Assembly (NCBI RefSeq): GCF_013032445.1
Contig: NZ_WQCA01000008.1
Location: 1-64,000 of the forward strand
Length of the DNA: 64,000 bases
Source of the DNA: Ruegeria arenilitoris
Lineage (GTDB): Bacteria > Pseudomonadota > Alphaproteobacteria > Rhodobacterales > Rhodobacteraceae
Direction of reading: 5' to 3'
Shown here: piece by piece, positions 32,815 through 42,652 of the stretch
Layout: every line of letters begins with the position of its first letter
How positions within the stretch are numbered: the first letter of the stretch is position 1
Notes under the pieces: generated by a model
Told to the model about the DNA's origin: nothing
Database searches by the model: none
Seen by the model: the letters and a program-made list of their open reading frames with translations, nothing else
Made by a program: the position numbers and the translations under genes

Positions 32815-34110
32815 TCAAAAACCTTCGCTCAAAATAGAAGGTTCGCGGCGGGATGCGCAATCGCTGCTTGGGCAAACCCTGCAACTGGGACCAACCCTTG
32901 CAACCGCTTGTTCATCCTGGGCAACGTCCTCTACCGACCGCACCAGCATTACCGAACGATAGATTGGCCCGTCGTCAAAATCGGATATGTGCTGCGGCCA
33001 CGCATAGGCAAAACAATCGAATACCGCCGCCGTCCGCCCAAGCTGTACGACGCGTTTGCGGATCGGCACCAACGGCCGATTCAGCGCCTGAAACAGAGGC
33101 CACAGGGGGCAAGCCTCACCAAAGCGAGGCATGGCGAATCCGGGCACGGATTTGCTGAACAGTATACTGCCAGAGGCATCACATATGACCAGCCCCGTCG
33201 GCCGCCCCAAATACCCGCCTGGCAAAGCAGCCAGGCGCCGCAGCACCGTCGCGACATTCACCGAGAACCGCGCCGCCAACTGCAACGGGTCCAACGGAGC
33301 CTCGGCCAGTGCGGCCTGCAGCCTGTCCAACGGCATCGCCTTGGCATCTGCGGCATAGACCTTCAGGAACTCGCGTGTCACGGTTCTTGCAGCGGCGGAT
33401 TCAAGATCGCTAAGGTCTATTTCCGCCTCCTCGCCGACCTCTTCAATCTCGGGGAAATGGTGCCCGTGGGCTTCGAAAAACGCTTCGACATCTTCCATCG
33501 GAACGCCGCGATGATCACCATCAGAATCGCTTTCATCCAGATAAGTAACCAGCGACTTGGAGCTTTCCGCCAGACGTTCGGCGTCCTGATGCAGGTTTGT
33601 ATGAAAGCGGTCCTGCCATTCGGGTTCGATATCCTGTGTATCCGCCAGAATCGCGGCGGTTGACCGAATCGCAGCGGCGGTTGACAGAACCTCATGCATC
33701 GAGGCCGCCAGATGCGGGTCGTGAGTCAGACGGTCCGACAGCGTTTCCACAGTGCGTTCCAGCGACACGACCCGGCGGTGCATCTGCGATAGCACACCTG
33801 CCCATCCGGGGAACCGGCCGGCAAACTCCTCAAGCCCGTCCAGTTCCGCCTGCTGACCAACGGCATCGGCGGCGGCTTCGCGCAGGGCCGAGATCAGCGT
33901 AGCCTCGATCCCTTGCGTCAGCACCGACGGCTCTACAGTCAGCGCCCCGGCGATATCGACCAACAGCTTACCGCCAATCCGCCGTCGATTATGTTCGATA
34001 AGGTTCAGATATGACGCTGAAATCCCGACCTGACGCGCCAGTTCCGCTTGCCGCAGGCCCGCGATCTGGCGCCTTTCACGAATGCGGCTGCCTGTCAGCG
34101 TGTCGCGCAT
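32815..34110 (-). CDS. XRE-family short-chain fatty-acyl regulator (ScfR/RamB/PccR type)
   Basis: This 431-residue protein has an N-terminal HTH_3 domain (RIRERRQIAGLRQAELARQV then GISASYLNLIEHNRRRIGG, residues 8-50). A long helical linker follows, then a DUF2083-like ligand domain (about 225-430) ending with the conserved cysteines CRVCPSSDC. Family members sense acyl-CoA levels and control acetate, propionate or glyoxylate-cycle genes. It lacks the peptidase-like DUF955 catalytic site. It is divergent from the PAS-LuxR gene and upstream, on the same strand, of the kinase operon. Confidence 0.85.
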   Translation of the reverse strand: MRDTLTGSRIRERRQIAGLRQAELARQVGISASYLNLIEHNRRRIGGKLLVDIAGALTVEPSVLTQGIEATLISALREAAADAVGQQAELDGLEEFAGRFPGWAGVLSQMHRRVVSLERTVETLSDRLTHDPHLAASMHEVLSTAAAIRSTAAILADTQDIEPEWQDRFHTNLHQDAERLAESSKSLVTYLDESDSDGDHRGVPMEDVEAFFEAHGHHFPEIEEVGEEAEIDLSDLESAAARTVTREFLKVYAADAKAMPLDRLQAALAEAPLDPLQLAARFSVNVATVLRRLAALPGGYLGRPTGLVICDASGSILFSKSVPGFAMPRFGEACPLWPLFQALNRPLVPIRKRVVQLGRTAAVFDCFAYAWPQHISDFDDGPIYRSVMLVRSVEDVAQDEQAVARVGPSCRVCPSSDCASRREPSILSEGF

Positions 34111-34315
34111 GTTCTCACCCCTCCCAAAGCGAAACCATCCGAACCTGATCTCGGCTTATTTTCAGAACTCTTACTGTATTTCTAGTGGTTAAGTCAGAGT
34201 TTTCATAGGTCCTTTACAAGTTTGACAAAATAGGATCACCGAGCGCCCGTAAAGGGCACGCAGAATCTGCGTGGGCCCCCTTCTAATTTCCCTGAAATCC
34301 CGGCACGATAGCCGG

Positions 34316-34852
34316 ATGAGCGACCCCGCGTTTGAATATGCGCCAATCGGACTTGTCGAATTGGAAAACCGGATCATCCGGCGCTGCAATTTGCAGTTCG
34401 CCCGCACCTTTGGCGGTGAGGCCGCAGATTATCGAAACATGCCCCTTTTGCACCTTTACCCCTCGGTGGCCGACTGGGAACGTATCGGCGCGCGCAGCCT
34501 GCAGGTGATGCGCGACACCGGCTACTACACCGATGAACGTGTCATGCGGCGGCGCAACAGCGATCTGTTCTGGTGCCGTGCACGCGGGCGGTCGCTGACC
34601 CCGGATGACCCGTTCCGCCACGGTATCTGGAGCTTTTCCGACATCTCGGAAGAACGCCCCCTGGTCGAACTGACCACGCGTGAACGCGAGGTTGCGATCT
34701 TGTCTTGCCGGGGCCTGTCCGCCAAGGAAATCGGGGCTGAACTGGAGCTCAGCTATCGCACAATCGAGGCCTATCGCGCCCGTCTTTTGGAAAAATTCGG
34801 GGCCCGCAAACTGCCCGAACTGGTGGCGAAACTTTCGGGAATGCCACTATAA
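34316..34852 (+). CDS. PAS-LuxR transcriptional regulator
   Basis: This 178-residue protein combines an N-terminal PAS-like sensor (FEYAPIGLVELENRIIRRCN, about residues 5-110) with a C-terminal LuxR helix-turn-helix (LTTREREVAILSCRGLSAKE then IGAELELSYRTIEAYRARLL). There is no receiver domain. Together with the divergent ScfR-type gene (206 bp between starts) it probably adjusts metabolism to a small ligand. The start at 34316 fits the family; the open frame extends upstream to 34271 without a ribosome site. Confidence 0.85.
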   Translation: MSDPAFEYAPIGLVELENRIIRRCNLQFARTFGGEAADYRNMPLLHLYPSVADWERIGARSLQVMRDTGYYTDERVMRRRNSDLFWCRARGRSLTPDDPFRHGIWSFSDISEERPLVELTTREREVAILSCRGLSAKEIGAELELSYRTIEAYRARLLEKFGARKLPELVAKLSGMPL

Positions 34853-35003
34853 CCCCTCCTGCCCTTCAAAAACTTCATTAAAACCCCCATCTGACAGGCC
34901 CGGACGCGCTTTTCATGGCCGGGCGCATGCCTTATAACGCTGCGTAATCAGACCAAAGCCCGCATGGAACAGACGGGCCAAAGGGGAACCGTCGAGGACA
35001 CTC

Positions 35004-35498
35004 ATGACAGACACCAAACACGAAGCGGATGTGGCATTCATCAAGGCACTGGCCGAATTGCTGCGCGAAAACGACCTGACTGAGCTGCAGGTCAAACGCG
35101 AATATGGCGAGGAAGACAGCCTGAACGTGCGCGTCAGCCGCATGTCTCCGGCCGCAGCCGCTCCGGTTCAGGTCGCAGTTCCGGCGGCAGCACCCGCCGC
35201 AGCCCCGGTTGCCGCTCCTGCCGCTGCCGAAGCCCCCGCCGCGCTGGAAGATCCAGCCAGCCACCCCGGTGCAGTGACGTCGCCCATGGTTGGAACGGTT
35301 TACATGCAACCCGAGCCAGGCGCGCCTGCGTTCATCTCGGTTGGTGCATCGGTGTCCGAAGGCGACACGCTGCTGATCGTCGAAGCGATGAAAACCATGA
35401 ACCACATCCACGCGCCCAAGTCGGGCACCATCAAGCGCATTCTGGTCGGTGACGGCGACGCGGTGGAATTCGGCACCCCTCTGGTCATTGTTGAGTAA
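35004..35498 (+). CDS. accB: acetyl-CoA carboxylase biotin carboxyl carrier protein
   Basis: This 164-residue carrier has an N-terminal helical dimerisation part, an Ala/Pro-rich linker (about 52-85) and the C-terminal biotinyl domain. The biotin lysine is Lys130 in EAMKTMNHI. It shuttles carboxyl groups between AccC and the carboxyltransferase in the first step of fatty-acid synthesis. It lies 9 bp upstream of accC, the usual operon. Confidence 0.96.
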   Translation: MTDTKHEADVAFIKALAELLRENDLTELQVKREYGEEDSLNVRVSRMSPAAAAPVQVAVPAAAPAAAPVAAPAAAEAPAALEDPASHPGAVTSPMVGTVYMQPEPGAPAFISVGASVSEGDTLLIVEAMKTMNHIHAPKSGTIKRILVGDGDAVEFGTPLVIVE

Positions 35499-35507
35499 GG
35501 CGGGCCC

Positions 35508-36857
35508 ATGTTCGACAAGATCCTGATTGCCAACCGAGGCGAGATCGCCCTGCGCGTGATCCGCGCAGCGCGCGAGATGGGGATTAAGACGGTCGCCGTC
35601 CACTCCACCGCCGACAGCGACGCGATGCATGTGCGCATGGCGGACGAATCGGTGTGCATCGGCCCACCGCCCAGCCCGCAAAGCTATCTGTCCGTACCCG
35701 CGATCATCTCAGCCTGTGAGATCACCGGCGCGCAGGCGATCCACCCCGGCTATGGCTTTTTGTCCGAGAATGCCGAGTTCGTTCAGATCGTCGAAGATCA
35801 CGGCATCACTTTCATTGGCCCCACCGCAGAACACATCCGCGTCATGGGTGACAAGATCACCGCCAAGGACACGATGAAGGCGCTGGGTGTGCCTTGTGTT
35901 CCGGGCTCGGACGGTGGCGTGCCCGATCTGGCCACCGCCAAGAAGATCGGTGAGGAATTCGGCTATCCCGTCATCATCAAGGCCACCGCCGGTGGCGGCG
36001 GTCGCGGCATGAAAGTTGCAAACAGTGCCGCTGAGATGGAGAGCGCCTTCATGACCGCTCGTGCCGAGGGCAAAGCCGCCTTTGGCAACGACGAGGTTTA
36101 TATCGAGAAATACCTGACCACGCCGCGCCATATCGAGATTCAGGTCTTTGGCGACGGTAAGGGCAAGGCGGTGCATCTGGGTGAGCGTGATTGCTCGCTG
36201 CAACGCCGCCACCAGAAAGTGTTCGAAGAGGCCCCCGGCCCCGCGATCAGCCCGGAAGAACGCGACAAGATCGGTAAGATCTGTGCCGACGCCGTGGCCA
36301 AGATCAACTATATCGGCGCGGGCACCATCGAGTTCCTATATGAAAACGGCGAGTTCTATTTCATCGAGATGAACACCCGCCTGCAGGTGGAACACCCGGT
36401 GACCGAAGGCATCTTTGGCGTCGATCTGGTGCGCGAGCAAATCCTTGTCGCCGCTGGTGAGGACATGTCGTTCGGTCAGGACGATCTAGAGATCAATGGC
36501 CACGCCATCGAGGTTCGGATCAACGCTGAAAAGCTGCCCAACTTCTCGCCCTGCCCGGGCAAAATCACGGCCTATCACGCGCCGGGCGGTCTGGGTGTGC
36601 GGATGGATTCGGCGCTGTATAACGGTTATTCGATCCCGCCGTATTACGACTCGCTGATCGCCAAGCTGATCGTTCAGGGCCGTGACCGGGCCGAGGCGCT
36701 GGCGCGTCTGGAGCGAGCCTTGGGGGAACTGATCGTGGACGGCATCGACACCACCGTTCCGCTGTTTCATGCGTTGTTGCAGGAACCCGACATCCACAGC
36801 GGCGACTATAACATCCACTGGCTGGAGCGCTGGCTTGCGGAGCATATGGCCGATTAA
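35508..36857 (+). CDS. accC: acetyl-CoA carboxylase biotin carboxylase subunit
   Basis: This 449-residue ATP-grasp enzyme carboxylates AccB-bound biotin using bicarbonate and ATP. It begins [20 protein letters not shown]. It shows the glycine-rich ATP loop [12 protein letters not shown] near residue 160, [12 protein letters not shown], and the catalytic region [14 protein letters not shown]. Length is standard. It is co-transcribed with accB and followed by a strong hairpin. Confidence 0.97.
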   Translation: MFDKILIANRGEIALRVIRAAREMGIKTVAVHSTADSDAMHVRMADESVCIGPPPSPQSYLSVPAIISACEITGAQAIHPGYGFLSENAEFVQIVEDHGITFIGPTAEHIRVMGDKITAKDTMKALGVPCVPGSDGGVPDLATAKKIGEEFGYPVIIKATAGGGGRGMKVANSAAEMESAFMTARAEGKAAFGNDEVYIEKYLTTPRHIEIQVFGDGKGKAVHLGERDCSLQRRHQKVFEEAPGPAISPEERDKIGKICADAVAKINYIGAGTIEFLYENGEFYFIEMNTRLQVEHPVTEGIFGVDLVREQILVAAGEDMSFGQDDLEINGHAIEVRINAEKLPNFSPCPGKITAYHAPGGLGVRMDSALYNGYSIPPYYDSLIAKLIVQGRDRAEALARLERALGELIVDGIDTTVPLFHALLQEPDIHSGDYNIHWLERWLAEHMAD

Positions 36858-36865
36858 ATCATCAG

Positions 36866-36891
36866 GGTCGAAGGGCACCAGCCCTTCGACC
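36866..36891 (+). terminator. hairpin between accC and aat
   Basis: A perfect 11-bp stem, GGTCGAAGGGC / GCCCTTCGACC with an ACCA loop, ends 14 bp before the aat start. There is no U-tract, so it may attenuate transcription or protect the accBC mRNA end rather than fully terminate. Confidence 0.55.
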
Positions 36892-36905
36892 TTCGGGCAT
36901 TCCCA

Positions 36906-37538
36906 ATGAGCCTTTCCCCGGAACTCTTACTCCACAGCTATTCCATCGGCATTTTTCCGATGGCCGAACACCGTGACGCGCCAGAGCTGTTCTGGGTTGA
37001 TCCCAAATTTCGCGGTGTCTTTCCGCTGGATGGATTTCACGTGTCGCGAAGCCTTGCGCGACGTATCCGCAAAAGCGGGTTTTCAGTGACGATCAATCAG
37101 GATTTTGCCGGTGTCGTTGATGGCTGTGCAGATCGCGCGGACACATGGATCAACGCCGAATTGCGAGATCTCTACCAACAGATTCACCACCTGGGCCACG
37201 CGCATTCTTTAGAGATCTGGGAGGCGGATCATCTGGTTGGAGGCGTCTATGGTATCGCACTGGGCGCGGCGTTTTTCGGAGAGAGCATGTTCTCGCGCCG
37301 AACGGACGCATCAAAAATCGCGCTGGCCTATCTGGTGGACCGCCTGCGGCAAACCGGCTTTCAACTGTTCGATACGCAGTTTCTGACCGCGCATCTGGCC
37401 TCATTGGGCGCGATTGAAATTCCGCGAACACAATACCGACGGGAATTGGACGAGGCGATAAATGCCAGCGCGGATTTCACCGCGCCGCTGGCTCAGTCAC
37501 CCGAAGGTGTCATACAGCGGATCACCCAGACGTCGTAA
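36906..37538 (+). CDS. aat: leucyl/phenylalanyl-tRNA--protein transferase
   Basis: This 210-residue enzyme adds Leu or Phe from tRNA to proteins with N-terminal Arg or Lys, marking them for ClpAP through the N-end rule. Family motifs are SIGIFPMAEHRDAPELFWVD, WINAELRDLYQQIHHLGHAH, LVGGVYGIALGAAFFGESMF and LFDTQFLTAHLASLGA. Length is normal for alphaproteobacteria. Its 3' end overlaps the convergent DUF2155 gene by 46 bp. Confidence 0.96.
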   Translation: MSLSPELLLHSYSIGIFPMAEHRDAPELFWVDPKFRGVFPLDGFHVSRSLARRIRKSGFSVTINQDFAGVVDGCADRADTWINAELRDLYQQIHHLGHAHSLEIWEADHLVGGVYGIALGAAFFGESMFSRRTDASKIALAYLVDRLRQTGFQLFDTQFLTAHLASLGAIEIPRTQYRRELDEAINASADFTAPLAQSPEGVIQRITQTS

Positions 37539-37861
37539 CGCGCATGGTCCAGCGCGTTCAGCGCCGGAGATGTGGCAATCATCCAGCCGTCGAACAATTC
37601 GTCCGGCTTACCTTTTTCCCAGATCGTCAGATAGGCAAAGGCATCACCGGTCGGGTTCTCGGCCGGGTAACGGCAATCGCCGAGCGCTACGTCCAGACCA
37701 AAAACTGCCGTGGTCTCACCGTTCTGCAATTCCACATCGACGGTCTGACCGCTGACCTTGTCGAGGCCCCGCAGAATCGCTCCGGGGCCTGACTGCGCCT
37801 TTTGCTGCGCCGTTGCACCCGAGGCGGCCAGTAGCGCCGCAATCAGGGCAAAACGCCTCAT
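37493..37861 (-). CDS. DUF2155-family periplasmic protein
   Basis: This 122-residue protein has a signal peptide (MRRFALIAALLAASGATAQQ) and the family core LRGLDKVSGQTVDVELQNGE, GLDVALGDCRYPAENP and FDGWMIATSPALNALDHARYD. The function is unknown; it is conserved in this exact neighbourhood in Rhodobacteraceae. Its start overlaps the stop of the MlaD-like gene (ATGA), and its end overlaps aat tail to tail. Confidence 0.9.
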   Translation of the reverse strand: MRRFALIAALLAASGATAQQKAQSGPGAILRGLDKVSGQTVDVELQNGETTAVFGLDVALGDCRYPAENPTGDAFAYLTIWEKGKPDELFDGWMIATSPALNALDHARYDVWVIRCMTPSGD

Positions 37862-38310
37862 TCTCCGCCGTCTCCGGCCACGAATTTGACCAGTAGCGAA
37901 ATCAGGCTGACCGCGCCTTGCGTGTCTTCAACCTGATCGCCGGGTTCAAAATAGAAAGGTGAACCGCCGGGCATTACCTCGACAAAATTGCCGCCCAGCA
38001 GGCCTTCAGACGAAATCACGATGGCGCTGTCATCCGGCACCAGAATGCCGTCCGCAATCGAAAATGTGGTGTCAGCGCGATAGGTGTCCGGGTTCAGGTC
38101 AACGCCCGTCACCGTGCCGATCTTGACCCCGGCCAACCGCACATCCGTGCCTACGCCCACGCCTTCGAGTGAACGGAACGACGCCTCAAGCTTATATCCC
38201 GCACTACCTTGCGACAGGCCGGTGGATTGGCTGGCATAAACGCCAAAAGCAACGGCGCAGGCTAGAACGGCCCCACCGACAAGAACTTCGGTAACGTTGT
38301 AACTCGACAT
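37858..38310 (-). CDS. mlaD: MlaD-family lipid-transport substrate-binding protein
   Basis: This 150-residue protein has one N-terminal membrane helix (LVGGAVLACAVAFGVYASQS) and a single MCE/MlaD domain (about 38-115: GVGVGTDVRLAGVKIGTVTG, SSEGLLGGNFVEVMPGG). MlaD forms the periplasmic hexamer that takes phospholipids from the outer membrane to the MlaFEB transporter. The partner genes are not in the window. It sits 12 bp after the NDUFA12-like gene on the same strand. Confidence 0.9.
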   Translation of the reverse strand: MSSYNVTEVLVGGAVLACAVAFGVYASQSTGLSQGSAGYKLEASFRSLEGVGVGTDVRLAGVKIGTVTGVDLNPDTYRADTTFSIADGILVPDDSAIVISSEGLLGGNFVEVMPGGSPFYFEPGDQVEDTQGAVSLISLLVKFVAGDGGE

Positions 38311-38322
38311 TGCTCGCCTCGT

Positions 38323-38706
38323 TTATTCCGGGCTCCAGGCCTCGTAGTCCGTACGCTCGACCGGGTCGACACGGCGCAGCGACCCCGCGGGGGTATAGGC
38401 CAGAGCCGTCCCCGTCAGGTTCTCCTGATGCGGTTTTTCCCAGGACTTGTGCTGCAACGGCTTGTCGGTCGGCGGCTCATCCCAGGTGCGGTGCAGCCAG
38501 CCGTGCCAGTCGGGGTCGATCCGGCTGGCCTCGGCCTCACCGTTGAAAATCACCCAGCGCTTGCTGTCATCGGCATTGCGATAGAACACATTGCCCTCGT
38601 TATCCTCACCGACCTTGACGCCTTTGCGCGCGGTATAGAACTGAGTGTTCAGAGTGGCCCCGTTCCACCAGGTTACGGCCCGCAAAAGACTGTTCAGGAT
38701 ACCCAT
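38323..38706 (-). CDS. NADH:ubiquinone oxidoreductase subunit NDUFA12-like protein
   Basis: This 127-residue protein contains the family pattern [40 protein letters not shown] and [20 protein letters not shown]. It is the alphaproteobacterial homologue of the supernumerary complex I subunit B17.2/NDUFA12, peripheral on the matrix-side arm. It leads the NDUFA12-mlaD-DUF2155 operon. Confidence 0.93.
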   Translation of the reverse strand: MGILNSLLRAVTWWNGATLNTQFYTARKGVKVGEDNEGNVFYRNADDSKRWVIFNGEAEASRIDPDWHGWLHRTWDEPPTDKPLQHKSWEKPHQENLTGTALAYTPAGSLRRVDPVERTDYEAWSPE

Positions 38707-38785
38707 CGGTTGCCTCCGACATTTCTGTTCCCGCAGATATGGACCAAAGCCCCGCCAAGGTCCAGTGCCACTAGGGCCGCACCTG

Positions 38786-39148
38786 CTATTCCGGCAGATA
38801 TGCCGTGACTTCGATTTCGATCCGGTACTTCGGGTCGATCAAACCGCACTCAATCATCGTTGTAGCCGGTGGATTGTCGCCGAAATATTCCCGCAAGATG
38901 GGCCAGCAGGGTTCGAACTCGGACCGGTCCGGCAGCATATAGGTCACGCGTACGACGTCTGCGAAACTGGCCCCGGCTTCGGTCAGCGCCTTGCCGATCG
39001 TTTCAAGGGCCGACCGGCACTGCGCGGTCACATCATCGCCCTGCCCGACCGTTCCGGCGACATGAACCCAACCACCGGCAACCACGGCGCGGCAATATCC
39101 GATTTTGGCCTCAAATTCTCCACCCGAGGAAATGCGTCTGATCGTCAT
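38786..39148 (-). CDS. RidA-family protein lacking the usual catalytic arginine
   Basis: This 120-residue protein has the RidA/YjgF fold pattern ([40 protein letters not shown]). The segment normally reading PAR(S/T), which holds the imine-deaminase arginine, reads PPATTMIE here. It is therefore probably one of the Rid subfamilies without classic 2-aminoacrylate deaminase activity. The ATG at 39148 has GTGGGGG upstream; the open frame begins 12 bp earlier at a GTG. It lies just beyond the clpX terminator. Confidence 0.85.
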   Translation of the reverse strand: MTIRRISSGGEFEAKIGYCRAVVAGGWVHVAGTVGQGDDVTAQCRSALETIGKALTEAGASFADVVRVTYMLPDRSEFEPCWPILREYFGDNPPATTMIECGLIDPKYRIEIEVTAYLPE

Positions 39149-39159
39149 AGTGACCCCCA

Positions 39160-39190
39160 CAAGAAAACGGCGCGGTCAGTGCCGCGCCGT
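39160..39190 (-). terminator. intrinsic terminator of clpX
   Basis: A 9-bp stem, ACGGCGCGG (39167-39175) with CCGCGCCGT (39182-39190), is followed on the minus strand by TTTTCTT. It ends the clpX unit. Confidence 0.85.
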
Positions 39191-39211
39191 GTTTGTTAAA
39201 TCGTTTTGAGC

Positions 39212-40477
39212 TTAACCGGCAGATGCCGATTCCGCCGCATCCGCGTAGATGATCAACGGCTGCTTGTCGGACGACACCGCCTCTTCGTTGACCACAACCT
39301 CGGTCACGTTCTTCATGCCCGGGAGTTCGAACATCGTGTCCAGCAGGATATCTTCGAGGATCGAACGCAGACCACGTGCACCGGTTTTCCGTTCGATGGC
39401 CTTCTTGGCAATCGCCTTCAGCGCATCGTCGGTAAAGGCCAGTTCAGCATCTTCCAGTTCGAACAGGCGCTGGTATTGCTTGACCAGAGCGTTCTTGGGC
39501 TTGGTCAGGATGGTAACCAGAGCGTCCTCATCCAAATCTTCCAGCGTTGCCAGAACCGGCAGACGGCCAACAAATTCCGGGATCAGGCCGAATTTCAGCA
39601 GGTCTTCGGGCTCCAGATCCTTAAAGATCTCGCCCACGCCGCGTTCGTCGTTATCCCGCACATCGGCGCCAAAGCCCATGGCCGAGCCCTTACCGCGCTG
39701 CGCGATGATCTTGTCCAGACCGGCAAAGGCACCACCACAGATGAACAGAATGTTAGTCGTATCCACCTGTAGGAATTCCTGCTGCGGGTGCTTGCGCCCA
39801 CCCTGCGGCGGCACGCTGGCAACGGTGCCTTCCATCAGCTTCAGCAGCGCTTGTTGCACGCCCTCGCCCGATACGTCACGGGTGATCGAAGGGTTTTCGG
39901 ATTTGCGCGTGATCTTATCGACCTCGTCTATATAGACGATGCCACGCTGCGCACGTTCGACGTTGTATTCGCTGGCCTGCAGCAGTTTCAGAATGATGTT
40001 TTCAACATCCTCACCCACATAACCGGCTTCGGTCAGCGTGGTGGCATCGGCCATGGTGAACGGCACGTCCAAAATCCGCGCCAGCGTCTGTGCCAGCAGT
40101 GTTTTACCGCAGCCGGTCGGGCCGATCAGCAGGATGTTGGATTTCGCCAGCTCAATATCGCTGCCCGCTTTCTGAGCATGGTTCAGGCGCTTGTAATGGT
40201 TGTGCACCGCGACCGAGAGAACTCGCTTGGCCGTAGCCTGCCCGATCACGTAGTCGTCCAGAACTTCGCAGATGTCCTTGGGCGTCGGCACACCGTCCGA
40301 GGATTTCAGGCCACTTGCCTTGGTTTCCTCGCGGATGATGTCCATGCACAATTCGACGCATTCATCGCAGATAAATACTGTCGGGCCGGCAATCAGCTTG
40401 CGTACCTCGTGCTGACTCTTGCCGCAGAAGCTACAGTAGAGCGTGTTCTTGCCGTCACCGCCTGAATTCGTCGCCAT
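39212..40477 (-). CDS. clpX: ATP-dependent Clp protease ATP-binding subunit ClpX
   Basis: This 421-residue AAA+ unfoldase has an N-terminal zinc-binding domain ([11 protein letters not shown] and [10 protein letters not shown], Cys residues near 15, 18, 37, 40). Walker A is [12 protein letters not shown] near 119, Walker [10 protein letters not shown], and the pore loop GYVGEDVE. It unfolds tagged substrates and feeds them into ClpP. It is encoded 132 bp downstream of clpP on the same strand with a hairpin between, the usual order. Confidence 0.98.
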   Translation of the reverse strand: MATNSGGDGKNTLYCSFCGKSQHEVRKLIAGPTVFICDECVELCMDIIREETKASGLKSSDGVPTPKDICEVLDDYVIGQATAKRVLSVAVHNHYKRLNHAQKAGSDIELAKSNILLIGPTGCGKTLLAQTLARILDVPFTMADATTLTEAGYVGEDVENIILKLLQASEYNVERAQRGIVYIDEVDKITRKSENPSITRDVSGEGVQQALLKLMEGTVASVPPQGGRKHPQQEFLQVDTTNILFICGGAFAGLDKIIAQRGKGSAMGFGADVRDNDERGVGEIFKDLEPEDLLKFGLIPEFVGRLPVLATLEDLDEDALVTILTKPKNALVKQYQRLFELEDAELAFTDDALKAIAKKAIERKTGARGLRSILEDILLDTMFELPGMKNVTEVVVNEEAVSSDKQPLIIYADAAESASAG

Positions 40478-40570
40478 GTTCTACCTTTCGGGCTTCGTCC
40501 CTGCGGTCCCCCTCGGACCGCTTGCCGCCTGTTGGTGCAGCTTAGGCCAGCACCGAGACGGCTACAATCT

Positions 40571-40603
40571 CAAAATGCGCCTCCGCGCTACACGCACGGA
40601 GGC
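40571..40603 (-). terminator. hairpin between clpP and clpX
   Basis: GCCTCCG (40579-40585) pairs with CGGAGGC (40597-40603), and ATTTTGAG follows on the minus strand. It probably causes partial termination after clpP. Confidence 0.6.
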
Positions 40604-40609
40604 TTAACG

Positions 40610-41242
40610 TCAGGCCTCTTCGCCGTCCATTTTGGCGCGATTTTCGACGATTTCGTCGATGTGGCCCCAATCTTTTGCCTCTTCCGGGCTCATGAAATTG
40701 TCACGATCCAACGCTTTTTCAACCGCCTTTTTGGTCTGGCCGGTATGACGTACGTAGATGTCATAAAGGCGATCTTTCAGTTTCTGCGTTTCGGCCGCGT
40801 GAATCATGATGTCGCTGGCCTGACCCTGATATCCGCCGCTGGGCTGGTGCACCATGATGCGGCTATTGGGCAACGAGAACCGCATCCCATTCTCACCACC
40901 GGCCAGCAGAACCGACCCCATCGAGGCCGCCTGACCGATCACCAATGTCGAACATTTCGGCTTGATATACTGCATTGTGTCGTAAATCGACAAACCGCTG
41001 GTCACAACACCGCCAGGCGAATTGATGTAGATCGAGATCTCTTTGCTGGGGTTTTCTGCCTCCAGGTGCAGCAGCTGGGCGACGACCAGATGGCTCATCC
41101 CGTCATGGATTGGGCCGTTGATGAAGATGATCCGCTCTTTTAGAAGGCGCGAGAAAATATCGTAGGCACGTTCGCCCCGGCTGGTCTGTTCGACCACCAT
41201 CGGGACGAGCGTATTCATATAGGTATCAACTGGATCGAACAT
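40610..41242 (-). CDS. clpP: ATP-dependent Clp protease proteolytic subunit ClpP
   Basis: This 210-residue serine peptidase has catalytic Ser in [11 protein letters not shown], catalytic His in [13 protein letters not shown] and the downstream Asp region. It begins [20 protein letters not shown], with a short propeptide typical of the family. It forms the two-ring chamber that degrades substrates unfolded by ClpX or ClpA; aat in this window feeds the same pathway through N-end-rule tagging. Confidence 0.98.
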   Translation of the reverse strand: MFDPVDTYMNTLVPMVVEQTSRGERAYDIFSRLLKERIIFINGPIHDGMSHLVVAQLLHLEAENPSKEISIYINSPGGVVTSGLSIYDTMQYIKPKCSTLVIGQAASMGSVLLAGGENGMRFSLPNSRIMVHQPSGGYQGQASDIMIHAAETQKLKDRLYDIYVRHTGQTKKAVEKALDRDNFMSPEEAKDWGHIDEIVENRAKMDGEEA

Positions 41243-41437
41243 TCTGAACCTGCCTGCTTTGCTAAGGATCGGGACATTACCCGAAGAAACGTTACCCGAG
41301 TCTTAGTGTCGCCACAGGGGGGCTGCAAGGGGGACAGAGTACTTCATGCATCGGCGCGGTATTTTGCGGGTCGCTCCTGCTGTCTCGAGGGCACTGCGGC
41401 AACCACCCACCAAACCTATATGAGATTACATCACATT

Positions 41438-41474
41438 ATTTTGATCCATGCATATGGAAATTCATGATCAAAAT
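41438..41474. promoter_or_regulatory. inverted repeat upstream of the SqrR-like gene
   Basis: Perfect 9-bp arms, ATTTTGATC (41438-41446) and GATCAAAAT (41466-41474), are 19 bp apart in an AT-rich stretch 80 bp before the regulator start. This is a candidate autoregulatory site. Confidence 0.45.
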
Positions 41475-41554
41475 ATGTACCCAAGGATCATAATCCTGTA
41501 GTGCCGCCCACCCCAACTTTTTCCCGGCCTCTAGGTATAAAAAGGAAACACACG

Positions 41555-41896
41555 ATGGCCCTTCCCCAGCTTTCGCAAGGAACACCCCCGAAATCGTTCG
41601 ACAATATGCTGGAAAACGCGACGCGCGCGTCGAATTTCCTGAAAGCCATCAGCCATGAGGGGCGCTTGATGATCTTGTGCCATTTGGTGTCAGGTGAAAA
41701 ATCCGTGACCGAATTGGAAGAACTGCTGTCCGCTCGCCAAGCGGCTGTATCCCAACAACTGTCACGTTTGCGTCTTGAAGGTTTGGTCACTCCTCGCCGC
41801 GAGGGAAAGGCCATCTATTACCGTTTGGCCGATGACCGTCCGCGCCGCATGCTGGAACTGGTCTACGACATGTTCTGCGGCGACGAAAAAGACTAA
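41555..41896 (+). CDS. ArsR-family persulfide-sensing repressor (SqrR/BigR-like)
   Basis: This 113-residue winged-helix repressor has its DNA-recognition region at TELEELLSARQAAVSQQLSR. It keeps Cys42 (LMILCHLVSG) and Cys108 (YDMFCGDEKD). These match the two cysteines that form a tetrasulfide link in Rhodobacter SqrR and a disulfide in BigR, relieving repression when sulfide or persulfide appears. The metal-site residues of classic ArsR are absent. The start at 41555 gives the family length. The likely target is the operon at 26004-28193. No sulfide:quinone reductase is in the window. Confidence 0.87.
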   Translation: MALPQLSQGTPPKSFDNMLENATRASNFLKAISHEGRLMILCHLVSGEKSVTELEELLSARQAAVSQQLSRLRLEGLVTPRREGKAIYYRLADDRPRRMLELVYDMFCGDEKD

Positions 41897-42358
41897 GAGA
41901 CCGATCAGTTCGTGTTCGATTAGGCAGCTTTGACCCCCGTTACCCAATACCGCGCAGCGGTTCGGAACACGGCAATACACAAGTGCAATCCGCTCAAATC
42001 CGACGCAGTTTGACTGCCCATCAGACGCTTTTACGTCATGTCCCTACGCGTTGTCGCATTACTCTTGAGCCTTCTCGGAACCGACGACTGCGGACCTCTC
42101 TGAGAGGTTGAGGCGAAATCAATTGTCAACGAAATTGCATTGGTGATCGTTGCTGCTGGCTACAATTTCGTAGGCAGGTTAGGTGGTTCTGTACTAACCG
42201 AAGGCCCGGTTGGACTAGCACCACCTGAAAGACCGCTTTTATTGGTGCATCAAAGTTTATTTTGCCGTCGATCCGCAAAGTCTGAAAAACCTTAAAGCGC
42301 TGGTTGCACTCAAGGAAAACTGATACGCAACATGAGACTGACACAAATGGAGACACTC
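41897..42358. other. intergenic region without a supported gene
   Basis: No reading frame with a ribosome site or recognisable protein was found. Nothing structured stood out. Confidence 0.4.
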
Positions 42359-42496
42359 ATGATCCGTGCAATCTTAGTAGGACTTACCCTGTTCACTCTC
42401 ACCGCATGCGAGACCGCAAAGGGTGCTGGCAAAGACATCGAGAAAGCGGGCGACGCGATTCAGGACGCAGCAACAGACGTTCAGCAAAACCTGTAA
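42359..42496 (+). CDS. entericidin-like small lipoprotein
   Basis: This 45-residue protein has a lipoprotein signal peptide, MIRAILVGLTLFTLTACETA, with the lipobox Cys at residue 17 (LTAC). The mature peptide is short and Ala/Asp/Lys-rich and matches the entericidin EcnA/EcnB pattern (KGAGKDIEKAGDAIQDAA). GGAGA lies five bases before the ATG. Entericidins are envelope lipoproteins tied to stationary-phase lysis or stress; the role here is not known. A strong terminator lies about 120 bp downstream. Confidence 0.88.
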   Translation: MIRAILVGLTLFTLTACETAKGAGKDIEKAGDAIQDAATDVQQNL

Positions 42497-42614
42497 CGTA
42501 AGTATTTTGCAGAAATTTGCGCATAAGCAACGTATAATTGATCCTCAACTCAGGCCACATTTGGCTTTGGGTTAGAGGTACATAGACGCGGTATTGCACA
42601 TCTGACACGACGGC

Positions 42615-42652
42615 GGGGATCTTGTGAACACACAAGATCCCCGTTTGGTTTT
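42615..42652 (+). terminator. strong intrinsic terminator downstream of the entericidin-like gene
   Basis: A perfect 12-bp stem, GGGGATCTTGTG / CACAAGATCCCC with an AACA loop, is followed by GTTTGGTTTT. Confidence 0.8.
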
